Positions 26,242-35,205 of a stretch of 64,000 nucleotides of DNA are shown here, one piece after another. Positions within the stretch are counted from its first letter, which is position 1, and every line of letters starts with the position of its first letter. Under the pieces are notes generated by a model. It did no database searches, was not told the origin of the DNA, and saw nothing but the letters and a program-made list of their open reading frames with translations. Source of the stretch: Ornithinibacillus sp. 4-3. Its GTDB lineage: Bacteria; Bacillota; Bacilli; Bacillales; Amphibacillaceae. The position numbers and the translations under genes were made by a program. The stretch is from the NCBI RefSeq assembly GCF_040958695.1, contig NZ_CP162599.1:344001-408000 (forward strand), in the 5' to 3' direction.

Positions 26242-27789
26242 ATGACATATTTATACAAACGCGAACCATTTACAGACTTTACGCTGTCCCAGAACAAAAA
26301 GGAATTTCAAAATACTCTTGAAAAAATCGAAAAAGAGCTAGGTGTGCATCACGATATTTTAATTGATGGAGAACGGATAACAACAATTGATAAAATTACA
26401 TCTTTTAACCCAGCAAATAAATATGAAATTGTTGGCACTGTAGGAAAGGCTGATACAGATCTTGCAGAGACAGCAATCATGTCTGCTAGAAAATCCTTTC
26501 AAGTTTGGAGAGATTGGCAAGTAAAGGATAGGGCAGGCATATTGTTTCGAACAGCAGCGATTATTCGTTATAGAAAACATGAATTTTCCGCTTACCTTGT
26601 CAAAGAGTCAGGAAAATCATGGCAGGAAGCTGATGCAGATGTAGCTCGAGGAATTGACTTTATGGAATATTATGGGAGGCAAATGATTGATTTAGAGGAA
26701 AGAGAAGAAATTAATAGATCTCTGATTAAATACAATCAATACCTTTATCAACCATTAGGGATCGCTGTTACAATTTCTTCAAGTTATTTTCCTTTTTCAA
26801 CTATGGTACAAACTACTGTAGCTCCCCTAGTTACTGGAAACACAGTCATATTAAAACCATCTAGTTCAACACCAATCATAGCTGCGAAATTTGTAGAAGT
26901 GTTAGAAGAAGTTGGAATTCCCAGTGGAGTAATTAGTTTTCTTCCTGGAAGTGGAGAAGAAGTAGGTGATTATCTTGTTAATCATCCTAAAACCAATCTT
27001 ATTATATTTACAGGATCAAGGGATGTAGGAATTCGTATTTGGGAACAAGCTGCAAAGGTACATCCAACACAAGCACATTTAAAACGAGCTATCGTTGAAT
27101 GGGGAGGAAGAGATACGATTATTGTAGATAATGATGTAGATATTGATATGGCTGCTGAAGAACTAATTGCCTCAGCATTTGGATTCTCAGCTCGCAAACG
27201 TTTCACTGGATCTCGCGCGATAATACATCAAGATATTTACAAATCATTATTAGAAAGAGTGATTGACCTTACAAATAAATTAAATGTAGGAGACCCTTTT
27301 TTTCCAGATAACTACATGGGGCCAGTCACCAATCAAAGAGCCTATCTCCATATCATGTCTTATTTGGAAGTCGGAAAAAAAGAAGGACGTTTAGTTGCTG
27401 GAGGTATTGGAGATGATTCTCAAGGCTATTTCGTACGACCAACGATCTTTGCGGATGTTCAACCAGAATCGCGAATTATGCAGGAAGAACTTTTTGGCCC
27501 AGTTATCGTTTTCTGTAAAGCAAATGACTTTGAGCAGGCACTAAGTATCGCAAATAATACAAAATACGGTGTAACGGGCGCGCTTATTACCAATAACCAT
27601 GATCATATGGAACGTGCGAGATATGACTTTCATGTAGAGAATTTATATGTTAATCATAATTGTACGGAGAATGTTTTTGGAAATTATCCATTTGGTAGCT
27701 TCAAATCATCGGGAACAGATTCTAAACTGGGAGAACAAAATTATTTACACCTTCATATGAGAGAGAAGGTTGTGTTGAAGAAGTTGTGA
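26242..27789 (+). CDS. RocA-like aldehyde dehydrogenase homologue lacking the catalytic Cys
   Basis: The 515-residue protein aligns end to end with 1-pyrroline-5-carboxylate dehydrogenase (RocA): REPFTDFT at the N terminus, the cofactor Lys in ILKPSS (Lys205), the base Glu in VEWGG (Glu286), and PFGSFKSSGTDSK near the C terminus. The nucleophile block, normally GQKCSAGSRA, reads ARKRFTGSRA, so Arg320 replaces the catalytic Cys. The oxyanion block PWNF reads SSYF, losing the Asn (Tyr182). Normal aldehyde oxidation is therefore not expected. The frame is intact, which argues against simple decay. It sits behind a sigma-54 promoter and next to a RocR-like activator; a sensing or scaffold role is conceivable but unproved. 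Confidence 0.88.
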   Translation: MTYLYKREPFTDFTLSQNKKEFQNTLEKIEKELGVHHDILIDGERITTIDKITSFNPANKYEIVGTVGKADTDLAETAIMSARKSFQVWRDWQVKDRAGILFRTAAIIRYRKHEFSAYLVKESGKSWQEADADVARGIDFMEYYGRQMIDLEEREEINRSLIKYNQYLYQPLGIAVTISSSYFPFSTMVQTTVAPLVTGNTVILKPSSSTPIIAAKFVEVLEEVGIPSGVISFLPGSGEEVGDYLVNHPKTNLIIFTGSRDVGIRIWEQAAKVHPTQAHLKRAIVEWGGRDTIIVDNDVDIDMAAEELIASAFGFSARKRFTGSRAIIHQDIYKSLLERVIDLTNKLNVGDPFFPDNYMGPVTNQRAYLHIMSYLEVGKKEGRLVAGGIGDDSQGYFVRPTIFADVQPESRIMQEELFGPVIVFCKANDFEQALSIANNTKYGVTGALITNNHDHMERARYDFHVENLYVNHNCTENVFGNYPFGSFKSSGTDSKLGEQNYLHLHMREKVVLKKL

Positions 27790-27946
27790 GGGTAAAAAGT
27801 CATATTGTAGCTTAAAATAGATCATCATGATATGAGAAAATGAATGGTGTTAAGTAAATAATGAGCTTTATTCAGTCATGAAGAACAATGTTGTTAGGAT
27901 ATTTAAGTAACGTCATTAAATATTGGACTATAAGGAGAGGTTCGCA

Positions 27947-28954
27947 GTGAATGAAGTTAGTAAAAATTTACATAAAGATTTAATTGTTATCGACGGTACA
28001 TGCCCGTTAGGTCAAGATGAGAAACATATGTTTAGATGGAAAAAGGGTGGAGTTACTGTAATGGCTCCTACCGTCGCTGTTAATGAGAATGCTCAGGAGA
28101 CAATGTATAAAATAGGAACTTGGTATAAAAGATTTCATACCCATGAATCTCAACTAATGCATATTCGGTCTGTAGATGATATTTATGAGGCAAAACGTTT
28201 AAATAAATTAGGGATTTTGTTTCACTTTCAGAACTCTTTGCCAATAGAACGGAATATAGATCTTCTTGCTATTTATCAAAAATTAGGAGTGCGAATAATT
28301 CAGCTTTGTTACAATCAAAAAAATCATATTGGTGATGGATGTGATGAAAGAACAGACAGTGGATTAAGTGAATTTGGTGTTCAAGCAATAAAAGAAATGA
28401 ATCGTTTAGGAATAGTAGTTGATGTATCACATACAGGATATCAAACAACAATGGAAGCGATTGAAATATCTGAGAAGCCAGTGATTGTAAGTCATGCAAA
28501 TGTACATAAACTTCATCCTGTTGCTAGAAATTTGAAAGATGATCAAATCATTGCTCTAGCCCAAAAAGGTGGAGTTATAGGAATAAATGGATTTCCAGGA
28601 TTTGTATCAAATAAAAAAAATCCAACACTGGATGATTTTGTCGATCATATTGATTATATTGTGGATTTAGTAGGAATCAATCATGTAGCTATAAGTCTCG
28701 ACTTTTATGAAGGTATGTCTAGTATTATGAATGATTCTGAAGCTAATCAAGTCTATAATCAGCAACTTTCTGATGGAAGATGGAAAAAAGAGACTTATCC
28801 TGAACCGCCTTGGAATTACCCTAATGGATTAACATTGCCAGATGAATTTCCTAATTTAACAAAAATATTGTTAGAAAGAGGATATGACGAAGAAGATATT
28901 AGATTAATTATGGGAGAAAATTTTATAAGAGTTTTTAAAGATGTTTGGAATTAA
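27947..28954 (+). CDS. M19 (renal dipeptidase) family protein with altered metal site
   Basis: The 335-residue protein has the M19 barrel with the C-terminal landmarks FGVQAIKEMNRLGIVVDVSH (His162), VSHAN (His183) and a final GENFIRVF. The N-terminal ligand pair HxD reads IDGTCPLG (T18, P20), and the bridging Glu block reads HFQNS (Gln95). Three of the usual five zinc ligands are thus replaced. I recall a subfamily with this Gln, so the protein may bind one metal or do other chemistry. The start GTG 27947 follows AAGGAGAGG. It is followed closely by a binding-protein gene, consistent with one transcript. Confidence 0.85.
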   Translation: MNEVSKNLHKDLIVIDGTCPLGQDEKHMFRWKKGGVTVMAPTVAVNENAQETMYKIGTWYKRFHTHESQLMHIRSVDDIYEAKRLNKLGILFHFQNSLPIERNIDLLAIYQKLGVRIIQLCYNQKNHIGDGCDERTDSGLSEFGVQAIKEMNRLGIVVDVSHTGYQTTMEAIEISEKPVIVSHANVHKLHPVARNLKDDQIIALAQKGGVIGINGFPGFVSNKKNPTLDDFVDHIDYIVDLVGINHVAISLDFYEGMSSIMNDSEANQVYNQQLSDGRWKKETYPEPPWNYPNGLTLPDEFPNLTKILLERGYDEEDIRLIMGENFIRVFKDVWN

Positions 28955-28995
28955 GCTCTAGTTTCTTTGATAACATTAGGAAAGGAGAATTCAAT

Positions 28996-30555
28996 ATGCA
29001 AAATAAAACTATGTTTCTTTTAATGCTAGTAATTACTTTTATAATTTCTGGATGTAGCCAGACTGAAAATCAAGCAACAAATAAACAAAATAATGAACAA
29101 AATTTAAACGTTGCTTTTTCTGGTCAACCTCCATCGCTTGACCCACATATCACAACAGCTACGGAAGCTCTTGAAATTGCAAGGAATATTTTTGAGACCC
29201 TTGTTACATTGAATGAAAATTATGAACCTGTTCCTATGTTGGCAGAGTCGGTTGAAAGCAGTGAAGATGGGAAAGTATACACATTCCATTTGCGTGAAGG
29301 AGTAAATTTCCATAATGGTGAAGAAATGACATCAGAGGATGTTGTTGCTTCGATGAATAGATGGCTGGAAAAAGCCTCTGTAGCTATCACATTTTTACCA
29401 GGAGCAACTTTTGAAGCAGAAGGGTTACATACAGTAGTGTTGAAATTGGAAGAACCTGCAACAGATGTACTGGATATAATGGCTGGAAGAAGTCAATTTC
29501 CTGCTATTATGCCAAAAGATATAATAGATTCTGCCCCTGCTGAAGGTGTTTCAGAAATTGTGGGTACAGGTCCATTCGAGCTTAAGGAGTGGAAGCAAGA
29601 TCAACATATTCATTTAAAGAAATTTGATAATTATTCAATGTTGGATGAAGAACCGAGTGGATTAGCAGGAAGAAAAGAAGTATTTTTCGATAATGTATAT
29701 TTCAAGGTTGTTTCAGATTCTTCTACTAGATTAGCAGGCCTTGAAACAGGGGAATATGATGTTGCTATCCAAATCCCTCATAATAACTTTGAGAAAGTTA
29801 ATAATTTACCAAATGTGAACGTTTACCTTGATTATTCTGGAACAAATAATGTTTACTATAATCGAAAAGAAGGACCTATGGCAAATGAGAAAATGAGACA
29901 AGCAGTGAATATAGCATTAGATCTTGATGAAATTATGTTAGCTGCATTTGCTGATGAAGAATTGTATGAGGTAGATCATAATTATATGAAGCCCGACCAA
30001 ACAAATTGGAACGGTGAATCTGGTAAAGAATCTTTTAATCAAAAGGATACTGAAAGAGCAAAAGAGCTTTTAAAAGAAGCAGAATATAATGGTGAAGAGC
30101 TTATATTGTTAACAAGTAGAACATATGATTATCAATATAATTCTTCAGTAGTATTAAAAGAACAGTTAGAACAGATAGGAGTTAATATTAAATTAGAAGA
30201 TTATGATTGGACAGGGTATCAGGATAGAAGAAATGACTTATCAAAATGGGATCTAGTGTCTGTTGGTGGGCAAGGACTACTTACGACTCCGTCACAATTA
30301 TTAGCATTAGACTCTGCATTTGCTAGTGGTTCAGATCATCCAAAAATCACTGAACTTTTAAAGTTAATAAGAACTGCTGAAACTCAGGATAAAGCAAGAG
30401 AGCATTGGGATGAACTACAAGGGTTTCTGTGGAATGAATATGTACCAATTACAATTTATGGTCATCAAAATTCAATTGTAGGTACAACTAGTAAATTGGA
30501 AGACTTATCTGTTTTGCAGGGTCCGATATTTTGGAATACTAGAATGGCAGAATAG
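28996..30555 (+). CDS. Family-5 peptide-type solute-binding lipoprotein (SBP 1)
   Basis: A 519-residue lipoprotein with lipobox FIISGCS and the family-5 (OppA/DppA/NikA) binding fold: QPPSLDPHITTATEALEIARNIFETL, FHLREGVNFHNGEEMTSEDVVASMNRW, and GTGPFELKEW. Such proteins capture short peptides or similar ligands outside the cell. The start ATG 28996 follows AAAGGAG. It lies 41 bp after an M19 gene and before another M19 gene, which suggests a dipeptide-type ligand. No permease or ATPase is adjacent. Confidence 0.9.
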   Translation: MQNKTMFLLMLVITFIISGCSQTENQATNKQNNEQNLNVAFSGQPPSLDPHITTATEALEIARNIFETLVTLNENYEPVPMLAESVESSEDGKVYTFHLREGVNFHNGEEMTSEDVVASMNRWLEKASVAITFLPGATFEAEGLHTVVLKLEEPATDVLDIMAGRSQFPAIMPKDIIDSAPAEGVSEIVGTGPFELKEWKQDQHIHLKKFDNYSMLDEEPSGLAGRKEVFFDNVYFKVVSDSSTRLAGLETGEYDVAIQIPHNNFEKVNNLPNVNVYLDYSGTNNVYYNRKEGPMANEKMRQAVNIALDLDEIMLAAFADEELYEVDHNYMKPDQTNWNGESGKESFNQKDTERAKELLKEAEYNGEELILLTSRTYDYQYNSSVVLKEQLEQIGVNIKLEDYDWTGYQDRRNDLSKWDLVSVGGQGLLTTPSQLLALDSAFASGSDHPKITELLKLIRTAETQDKAREHWDELQGFLWNEYVPITIYGHQNSIVGTTSKLEDLSVLQGPIFWNTRMAE

Positions 30556-30577
30556 AATATTTTTAACTTCAAATGAT

Positions 30578-30608
30578 GATTCCCATCTAGATATTTAGAT
30601 GGGAATTC
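30578..30608 (+). terminator. Hairpin after SBP 1
   Basis: GATTCCCATCTA pairs with TAGATGGGAATTC across a 6-base loop, 20 bp after the stop. The following sequence is AT-rich without a clean T run, so termination may be partial. Confidence 0.6.
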
Positions 30609-30691
30609 ATATATCTATTTTAGGTGATTTGTGGGTTTTAAATATAAAAGTAACTGTTATTTGATCTGGTTTTAAAAGGAGAAGAAAGTAA

Positions 30692-31705
30692 ATGAATTTA
30701 TTAGAAAAGGAATCTAAGTTATTACATAAAAAAACTTTACTAGCCGAACTTCATTCAGATTATCCAGTAGACCTTATTCGTAGAAAACGATCTGGTGAAG
30801 AAAATGTATTAAGAAGAATATGGTTTCCTAAAATAGCAGAGGGAGGTGTCAATGTATCTAATTTTATAGTGGGTGGCGATACATTGGCATCAGGTAAAAC
30901 AGTAGAAGATGTTTTAGAGGCTATTTCTTATTTAGACTCGGAAATAAGTTTAGATAAGCAAATAGAAATTTCAAAAACAGTAAATGAGATTAGAGACAAC
31001 TTTTCAAAAGGGAAGACTTCAATAATTTTAGGTCTAGAAGGTGTTACCCCTATAGGAACAAAAATAACAAATTTACAGGCTTTTTATAAGCTGGGACTTA
31101 GAATTGCTCAGTTAACTTGGAATAAAAGAAATATGGCTGCTGATGGATTCGCTGAAAGTCGAACAAGAGGAGGGCTAACACATTTCGGAGTGGAGCTAGT
31201 GAAAGAAATGAATAGATTAGGAATTATGATAGACATGTCCCATCTTTCTCCCCAAGGAGTGTCAGATGTTTTGCAGACATCCAGAGATCCTGTGATTTGT
31301 TCACACTCAAATTGCCTTAGTCTATGTAACCATCCTCGTAATATAGATGATGAAACAATAAAAAAGATAGCTGATAAAGGTGGATTAGTTGGAGTTGCTT
31401 TTTATCCTAAATATTTACGTAATGACTGGCAACATACTAGTTTAGATGATGTAATTACACATATAGATTATCTAAAATCGCTTGTTGGTGAAGATTATAT
31501 AGGTTTAGGTCCAGATTTTATTCATTTTTCACCAGAGCTAATTCATGAATCACCTATCCCAAATTATCCTGAGGGTCTTCAAGAGGTTGATCAATTACCC
31601 AATTTGACTGTGGAGTTAGTGAGAAGAGGTTATACGGAAACTTCTATTGAAAAGATATTTGGTGCTAATTTTCTTAGAATTGCAGAAGAGATTTGGGGAG
31701 AATGA
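30692..31705 (+). CDS. M19 dipeptidase with intact metal ligands
   Basis: A 337-residue M19 dipeptidase. All zinc-ligand positions are present: His21 and Asp23 in ELHSDYP, Glu116 in LGLEG, His184 in DMSHLS and His205 in CSHSN. The C terminus has GANFLRI. The family splits dipeptides, including ones with a C-terminal D-residue, and some members act on modified dipeptides. No signal peptide is present, so it acts in the cytoplasm after uptake. It contrasts with the altered homologue at 27947-28954. An IS4 element is inserted 14 bp after its stop, with the target duplication starting 5 bp after it. Confidence 0.92.
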   Translation: MNLLEKESKLLHKKTLLAELHSDYPVDLIRRKRSGEENVLRRIWFPKIAEGGVNVSNFIVGGDTLASGKTVEDVLEAISYLDSEISLDKQIEISKTVNEIRDNFSKGKTSIILGLEGVTPIGTKITNLQAFYKLGLRIAQLTWNKRNMAADGFAESRTRGGLTHFGVELVKEMNRLGIMIDMSHLSPQGVSDVLQTSRDPVICSHSNCLSLCNHPRNIDDETIKKIADKGGLVGVAFYPKYLRNDWQHTSLDDVITHIDYLKSLVGEDYIGLGPDFIHFSPELIHESPIPNYPEGLQEVDQLPNLTVELVRRGYTETSIEKIFGANFLRIAEEIWGE

Positions 31706-31719
31706 CATATAAATAATTT

Positions 31720-33122
31720 CACTAGCGTCGCATTAAAAAACAAAAGTATAAAGTAAAATACTGAATTTTCTTTAACTATATTTTTCCATAAAAAAATCCT
31801 TTATAATGGGGTTTGGTAGTAAACTATCCAAATCCAATATAAAGGACATACACATGGATAAGTTTACACGAAAAACATCATTTGAACAATGGTTTTCACC
31901 GATTTCGACTGAACTTTTTAATGAAATGGTTGGAAACTTTCAATTAGATTACTATACAAAGAAGCTTTATATGGCGCCATTCATGAAGTTACTGCTGTTT
32001 GCGCAACTTCATGGTACCGAAAGTTTACGGGCGTTAGCTGACGCTGTTTTTTCAGATGATCTTCAAAAAGCAGTTGGGTTTGAATCCATTAGCTTTTCAC
32101 AATTAGGCAGAAGACTAAATGAAGTGCCTACTTCTTTTTTTGAAGCCATCTTCTTAAATCTAGTAGCGAAAATTCATGAAAAAACAGACTTTCAGCACAG
32201 AAGAAAAACGTCTACACCTTGGATGTTGATTGATTCTACCACATTACCTTTAAATTTAACGAATCACAGATGGGCTGAATTCCGAAAAACAAAGTCTGGC
32301 GTAAAGCTTCATCTGCGCCTTGTATTTATGGAAAAAGGCCTTTCTTATCCGGACAAAGCAGTCATGACGAACGCAATAGAACACGACCGTGGACAGTTAG
32401 AAGTATTTGTTGACGATAAAGAATGCATGTACGTTTTTGACCGTGGCTACTTGGATTACGAGCGTTTCGATCGCATGACAGATGACGGCTATTTCTTTGT
32501 ATCACGTTTAAGGAAAAACGCTGTCGTTCGGGTAATTAAAACACTTGAAGTTCCATCAAACTCATCTATTTTATCAGATGAAATGGTCGTTCTCGGATCA
32601 ACTCAAAACCGAACAGAACACGTTTTTCGTAAAATAAAAGTACTGGATGATAAAGGGAAAGAACTCACGTTAATTTCAAATCGGTTTGACATTAGCGCAG
32701 TTGAAATCGCCGATGTTTACAAGTCCAGATGGGCAATCGAACTCTTTTTCAAATGGATGAAACAACATCTCTCAATCAAAAAGTTCTACGGGCATAGCGA
32801 ACAAGCAGTCCATAATCAAGTGTACGTAGCGATGATTGTCTATTGTTTAAACGTACTCGCGCAGCTAAGCACAAACAGCTCGCGGACTTATCTCCAAATC
32901 AGTCGTTATTTAAAAGCCGCAATTTGGAAATCTGCCCATATTTGGATTCGTAAAATCAAAGGAAAAGGTGTCCCGTAAAACTTTTTAATTTTTGTCGCAC
33001 TCGTCTTTGGCTATAGTCAAAAAAATGGATGTTTACTACCTTTGTTTAGGTGCTTTCAATTTTTTCTTTAAAACCAGAAATGTAGTTCAGAACATTCTGC
33101 ATTTATTTATGCGACGCTAGTG
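31720..33122 (+). mobile_element. IS4-family insertion sequence with 9-bp target duplication
   Basis: A complete element of 1403 bp. Terminal inverted repeats begin CACTAGCGTCGCAT at both ends (14 bp perfect). The sequence AAATAATTT stands directly outside both ends (31711-31719 and 33123-33131), a clean 9-bp target duplication. One transposase gene fills the element. It separates the intact M19 gene from its probable terminator at 33305. The intact ends and duplication suggest a recent insertion. Confidence 0.93.
31854..32978 (+). CDS. IS4-family transposase
   Basis: A 374-residue DDE transposase with an IS4-type N-terminal domain and the catalytic blocks LIDSTTLPL (first Asp), VFDRGYLDYERF (second Asp, the Y-2 region) and the Y-(2)-R-(3)-E-(6)-K signature YKSRWAIELFFKWMKQ (Glu). 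The start ATG 31854 has AAAGGA upstream; the 31806 frame opening is not needed. The frame is uninterrupted, so the element may be active. Confidence 0.93.
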   Translation: MDKFTRKTSFEQWFSPISTELFNEMVGNFQLDYYTKKLYMAPFMKLLLFAQLHGTESLRALADAVFSDDLQKAVGFESISFSQLGRRLNEVPTSFFEAIFLNLVAKIHEKTDFQHRRKTSTPWMLIDSTTLPLNLTNHRWAEFRKTKSGVKLHLRLVFMEKGLSYPDKAVMTNAIEHDRGQLEVFVDDKECMYVFDRGYLDYERFDRMTDDGYFFVSRLRKNAVVRVIKTLEVPSNSSILSDEMVVLGSTQNRTEHVFRKIKVLDDKGKELTLISNRFDISAVEIADVYKSRWAIELFFKWMKQHLSIKKFYGHSEQAVHNQVYVAMIVYCLNVLAQLSTNSSRTYLQISRYLKAAIWKSAHIWIRKIKGKGVP

Positions 33123-33131
33123 AAATAATTT

Positions 33132-33575
33132 AAATTTATTGAAACTGCAATTTCTTACTAATAGGAAAAGAACAATAACTATATTAATTCTTTTTGAAAA
33201 AAATGGAGCATAATTATTTTATGAAATAAGTGGCGGAAATTAATTAATCAGACTCCGCTGGCAGGTATAAATAATGGCATAAGAAGAAATTGCATTGAAA
33301 GCAAAAACAAGCTATCAGTTTATCTGATAGCTTGTTTCAATTTATCCAATCTGCAAATAATCAAAAATTATTTCATGCAAAACGGAAAATATGTATCATT
33401 TTCATTTTCTTTTCCTGTTTAGTAGAATTAAAATAGTTTGATAATTTATTTAAAAGGAATATTCATGCAATATTAGTACCTAAACAAATAGAAGGAGGAA
33501 AAGATTTGATTAATAAGAGTTAGATAGAAACATTGAATTCCTAGCTCCAAATGAAAATCTGAGAGGAGAACAGAC
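33132..33575 (+). other. Intergenic region between the IS element and SBP 2
   Basis: It holds a terminator hairpin at 33305-33343, which probably ended the upstream M19/SBP transcript before the IS entered. After it, AAGGAGG at 33492-33498 leads to a five-codon frame (TTG 33506 to TAG 33523, MINKS). SBP 2 begins 52 bp later. The mini-frame may be a remnant or a leader. I see no gene, and a TGGCAT...TTGCAT pair near 33276 has the wrong spacing for sigma-54. Confidence 0.5.
33305..33343 (+). terminator. Rho-independent terminator
   Basis: AAACAAGCTATCAG pairs perfectly with CTGATAGCTTGTTT around a 5-base loop, followed by a T-rich tail. Confidence 0.85.
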
Positions 33576-35171
33576 ATGAGGAATAAAATAATAGGATTAC
33601 TTTTTTTAGTGATGTCCGTGTTATTAATTGTTGCGTGTAGTTCTAAATCAAATGATGATTCAAAGGCAGATGATTCTAGTGAAGGAGGGGAAACAGAAAC
33701 GGGCACAGAAACGGGTGGTGAATTGAAGATTGCTGTATCAGCACAACCACCATCATTAGATGCACATATTAGTTCTTCTTCAGCTTCATTAGATATAGGA
33801 CGGATGATCTTTGAGACATTGATGACATTAAATGAAGACCATCAATCAGTACCTATGTTAGCTGAGTCAATAGAGGAAAGTGAAGACGGAAAAACATATA
33901 CTTTTAAATTACGTGAAGGAATCAAATTCCACAATGGAGAGGAAATGATTGCTGAAGATGTGGAAGCATCTATGAATCGTTGGTTGGAAAATTCCCCAAG
34001 AGCATTATTACTTTTAGATCATGCTAATTTCGAAGCAAAGGATAAATATGTAGTCGAATTAACATTAGAAAAACGTGTTTCAGATGTGTTAGATATAATG
34101 GCAGGACAGGGACAATTTGCAGCTATTATGCCAAAAGAGCAAATAGATACTGCAACTCCAGAAGGTGTATCAGAGATTATTGGTACTGGACCATTTAAAT
34201 ATGAGGACTGGAGGCAAGATCAATATGTTCATTTAGTAAAATTTGATGATTACCAATCTCGAGATGAAGAACCGAGTGGATATGCGGGACGTAAAGAAGC
34301 GTTGGTAGATGATTTATATTACTATTTTGTACCGGATTCTTCCACGCGAGTAGCTGGGCTTCAAACTGGAGAATATGATATTGCAGAGCAGATACCTCAA
34401 GATAGTTATGAACGACTTGAAGAGATGGATGGAGTTCAAACACATGTTTATTATTTTGGAACATTGAATATGTTTTATAACAAAAAAGAAGGAATCATGT
34501 CAGATCCCAAAATGAGACAAGCAGTAAATATTGCTTTAAATATGGACGAGATTATGTTAGCCAGTTATGCAAATGAAAATTTATTTAAGGTTGATCATAA
34601 CTACATGAACCCTGATTCGGTTGGATGGGCAAGTGATGCAGGTAAGGATTTTTATAATCAAAATGATATAGAGAAAGCAAAAGAGCTATTAGCAGAATCA
34701 GGCTATAACGGTGAAAAGGTTAGATTATTAACAACACGTGATTACGATGATTATTATAGTGCAGCAGTTGTTGTCCAAGAACAATTAGAGCAAATAGGTA
34801 TGAATGTGGATTTAGAAGTATTTGATTTAGCAACATTATATGATAATAGAGCGGAACCAGATAGATGGGAAATGTTCTTTGGAGGGGTAGGCTATAATAC
34901 CTCGCCGTCACAATTACTAGCTATCAACCCAACATATCCTGGTTGGACAGAAGATCCTAGAATCACAGAATTATTAGCTGAAATGGGAGCTTCTACTTCA
35001 CAGGAAGAAGCAAAACAACATTGGGATGAATTACATGAGTTTCTATGGGCTGAATATTTACCAGCAAGTATATTAGGGCATTATACGAATATTATAGCAG
35101 TGTCTGATAAAGTAGAGAATTTGACCATTTTTCAAGCAACTGTGCCATGGAATACAAGGAAAGCAAAGTAA
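33576..35171 (+). CDS. Family-5 peptide-type solute-binding lipoprotein (SBP 2)
   Basis: A 531-residue lipoprotein with lipobox LLIVACSS, an acidic linker rich in Asp/Ser/Glu/Thr, and the family-5 core (AQPPSLDAHIS, FKLREGIKFHNGEEM, GTGPFKYEDW, MRQAVNIALNMDEIM). It is very close to SBP 1 and SBP 3, so these are local paralogues. GAGAGGAG precedes the ATG. The next gene, 34 bp on, is an S9 peptidase; that pairing suggests uptake of oligopeptides that are then cut inside the cell. Confidence 0.9.
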   Translation: MRNKIIGLLFLVMSVLLIVACSSKSNDDSKADDSSEGGETETGTETGGELKIAVSAQPPSLDAHISSSSASLDIGRMIFETLMTLNEDHQSVPMLAESIEESEDGKTYTFKLREGIKFHNGEEMIAEDVEASMNRWLENSPRALLLLDHANFEAKDKYVVELTLEKRVSDVLDIMAGQGQFAAIMPKEQIDTATPEGVSEIIGTGPFKYEDWRQDQYVHLVKFDDYQSRDEEPSGYAGRKEALVDDLYYYFVPDSSTRVAGLQTGEYDIAEQIPQDSYERLEEMDGVQTHVYYFGTLNMFYNKKEGIMSDPKMRQAVNIALNMDEIMLASYANENLFKVDHNYMNPDSVGWASDAGKDFYNQNDIEKAKELLAESGYNGEKVRLLTTRDYDDYYSAAVVVQEQLEQIGMNVDLEVFDLATLYDNRAEPDRWEMFFGGVGYNTSPSQLLAINPTYPGWTEDPRITELLAEMGASTSQEEAKQHWDELHEFLWAEYLPASILGHYTNIIAVSDKVENLTIFQATVPWNTRKAK

Positions 35172-35205
35172 TACTTAAATAATTTATCAAGGAAGGTTGA
35201 GTTTA

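Noticed and set aside
33276..33296. TGGCAT and TTGCAT pair resembling a sigma-54 promoter upstream of SBP 2
   Set aside because: The GG to GC distance is 16 bp; sigma-54 needs 12.
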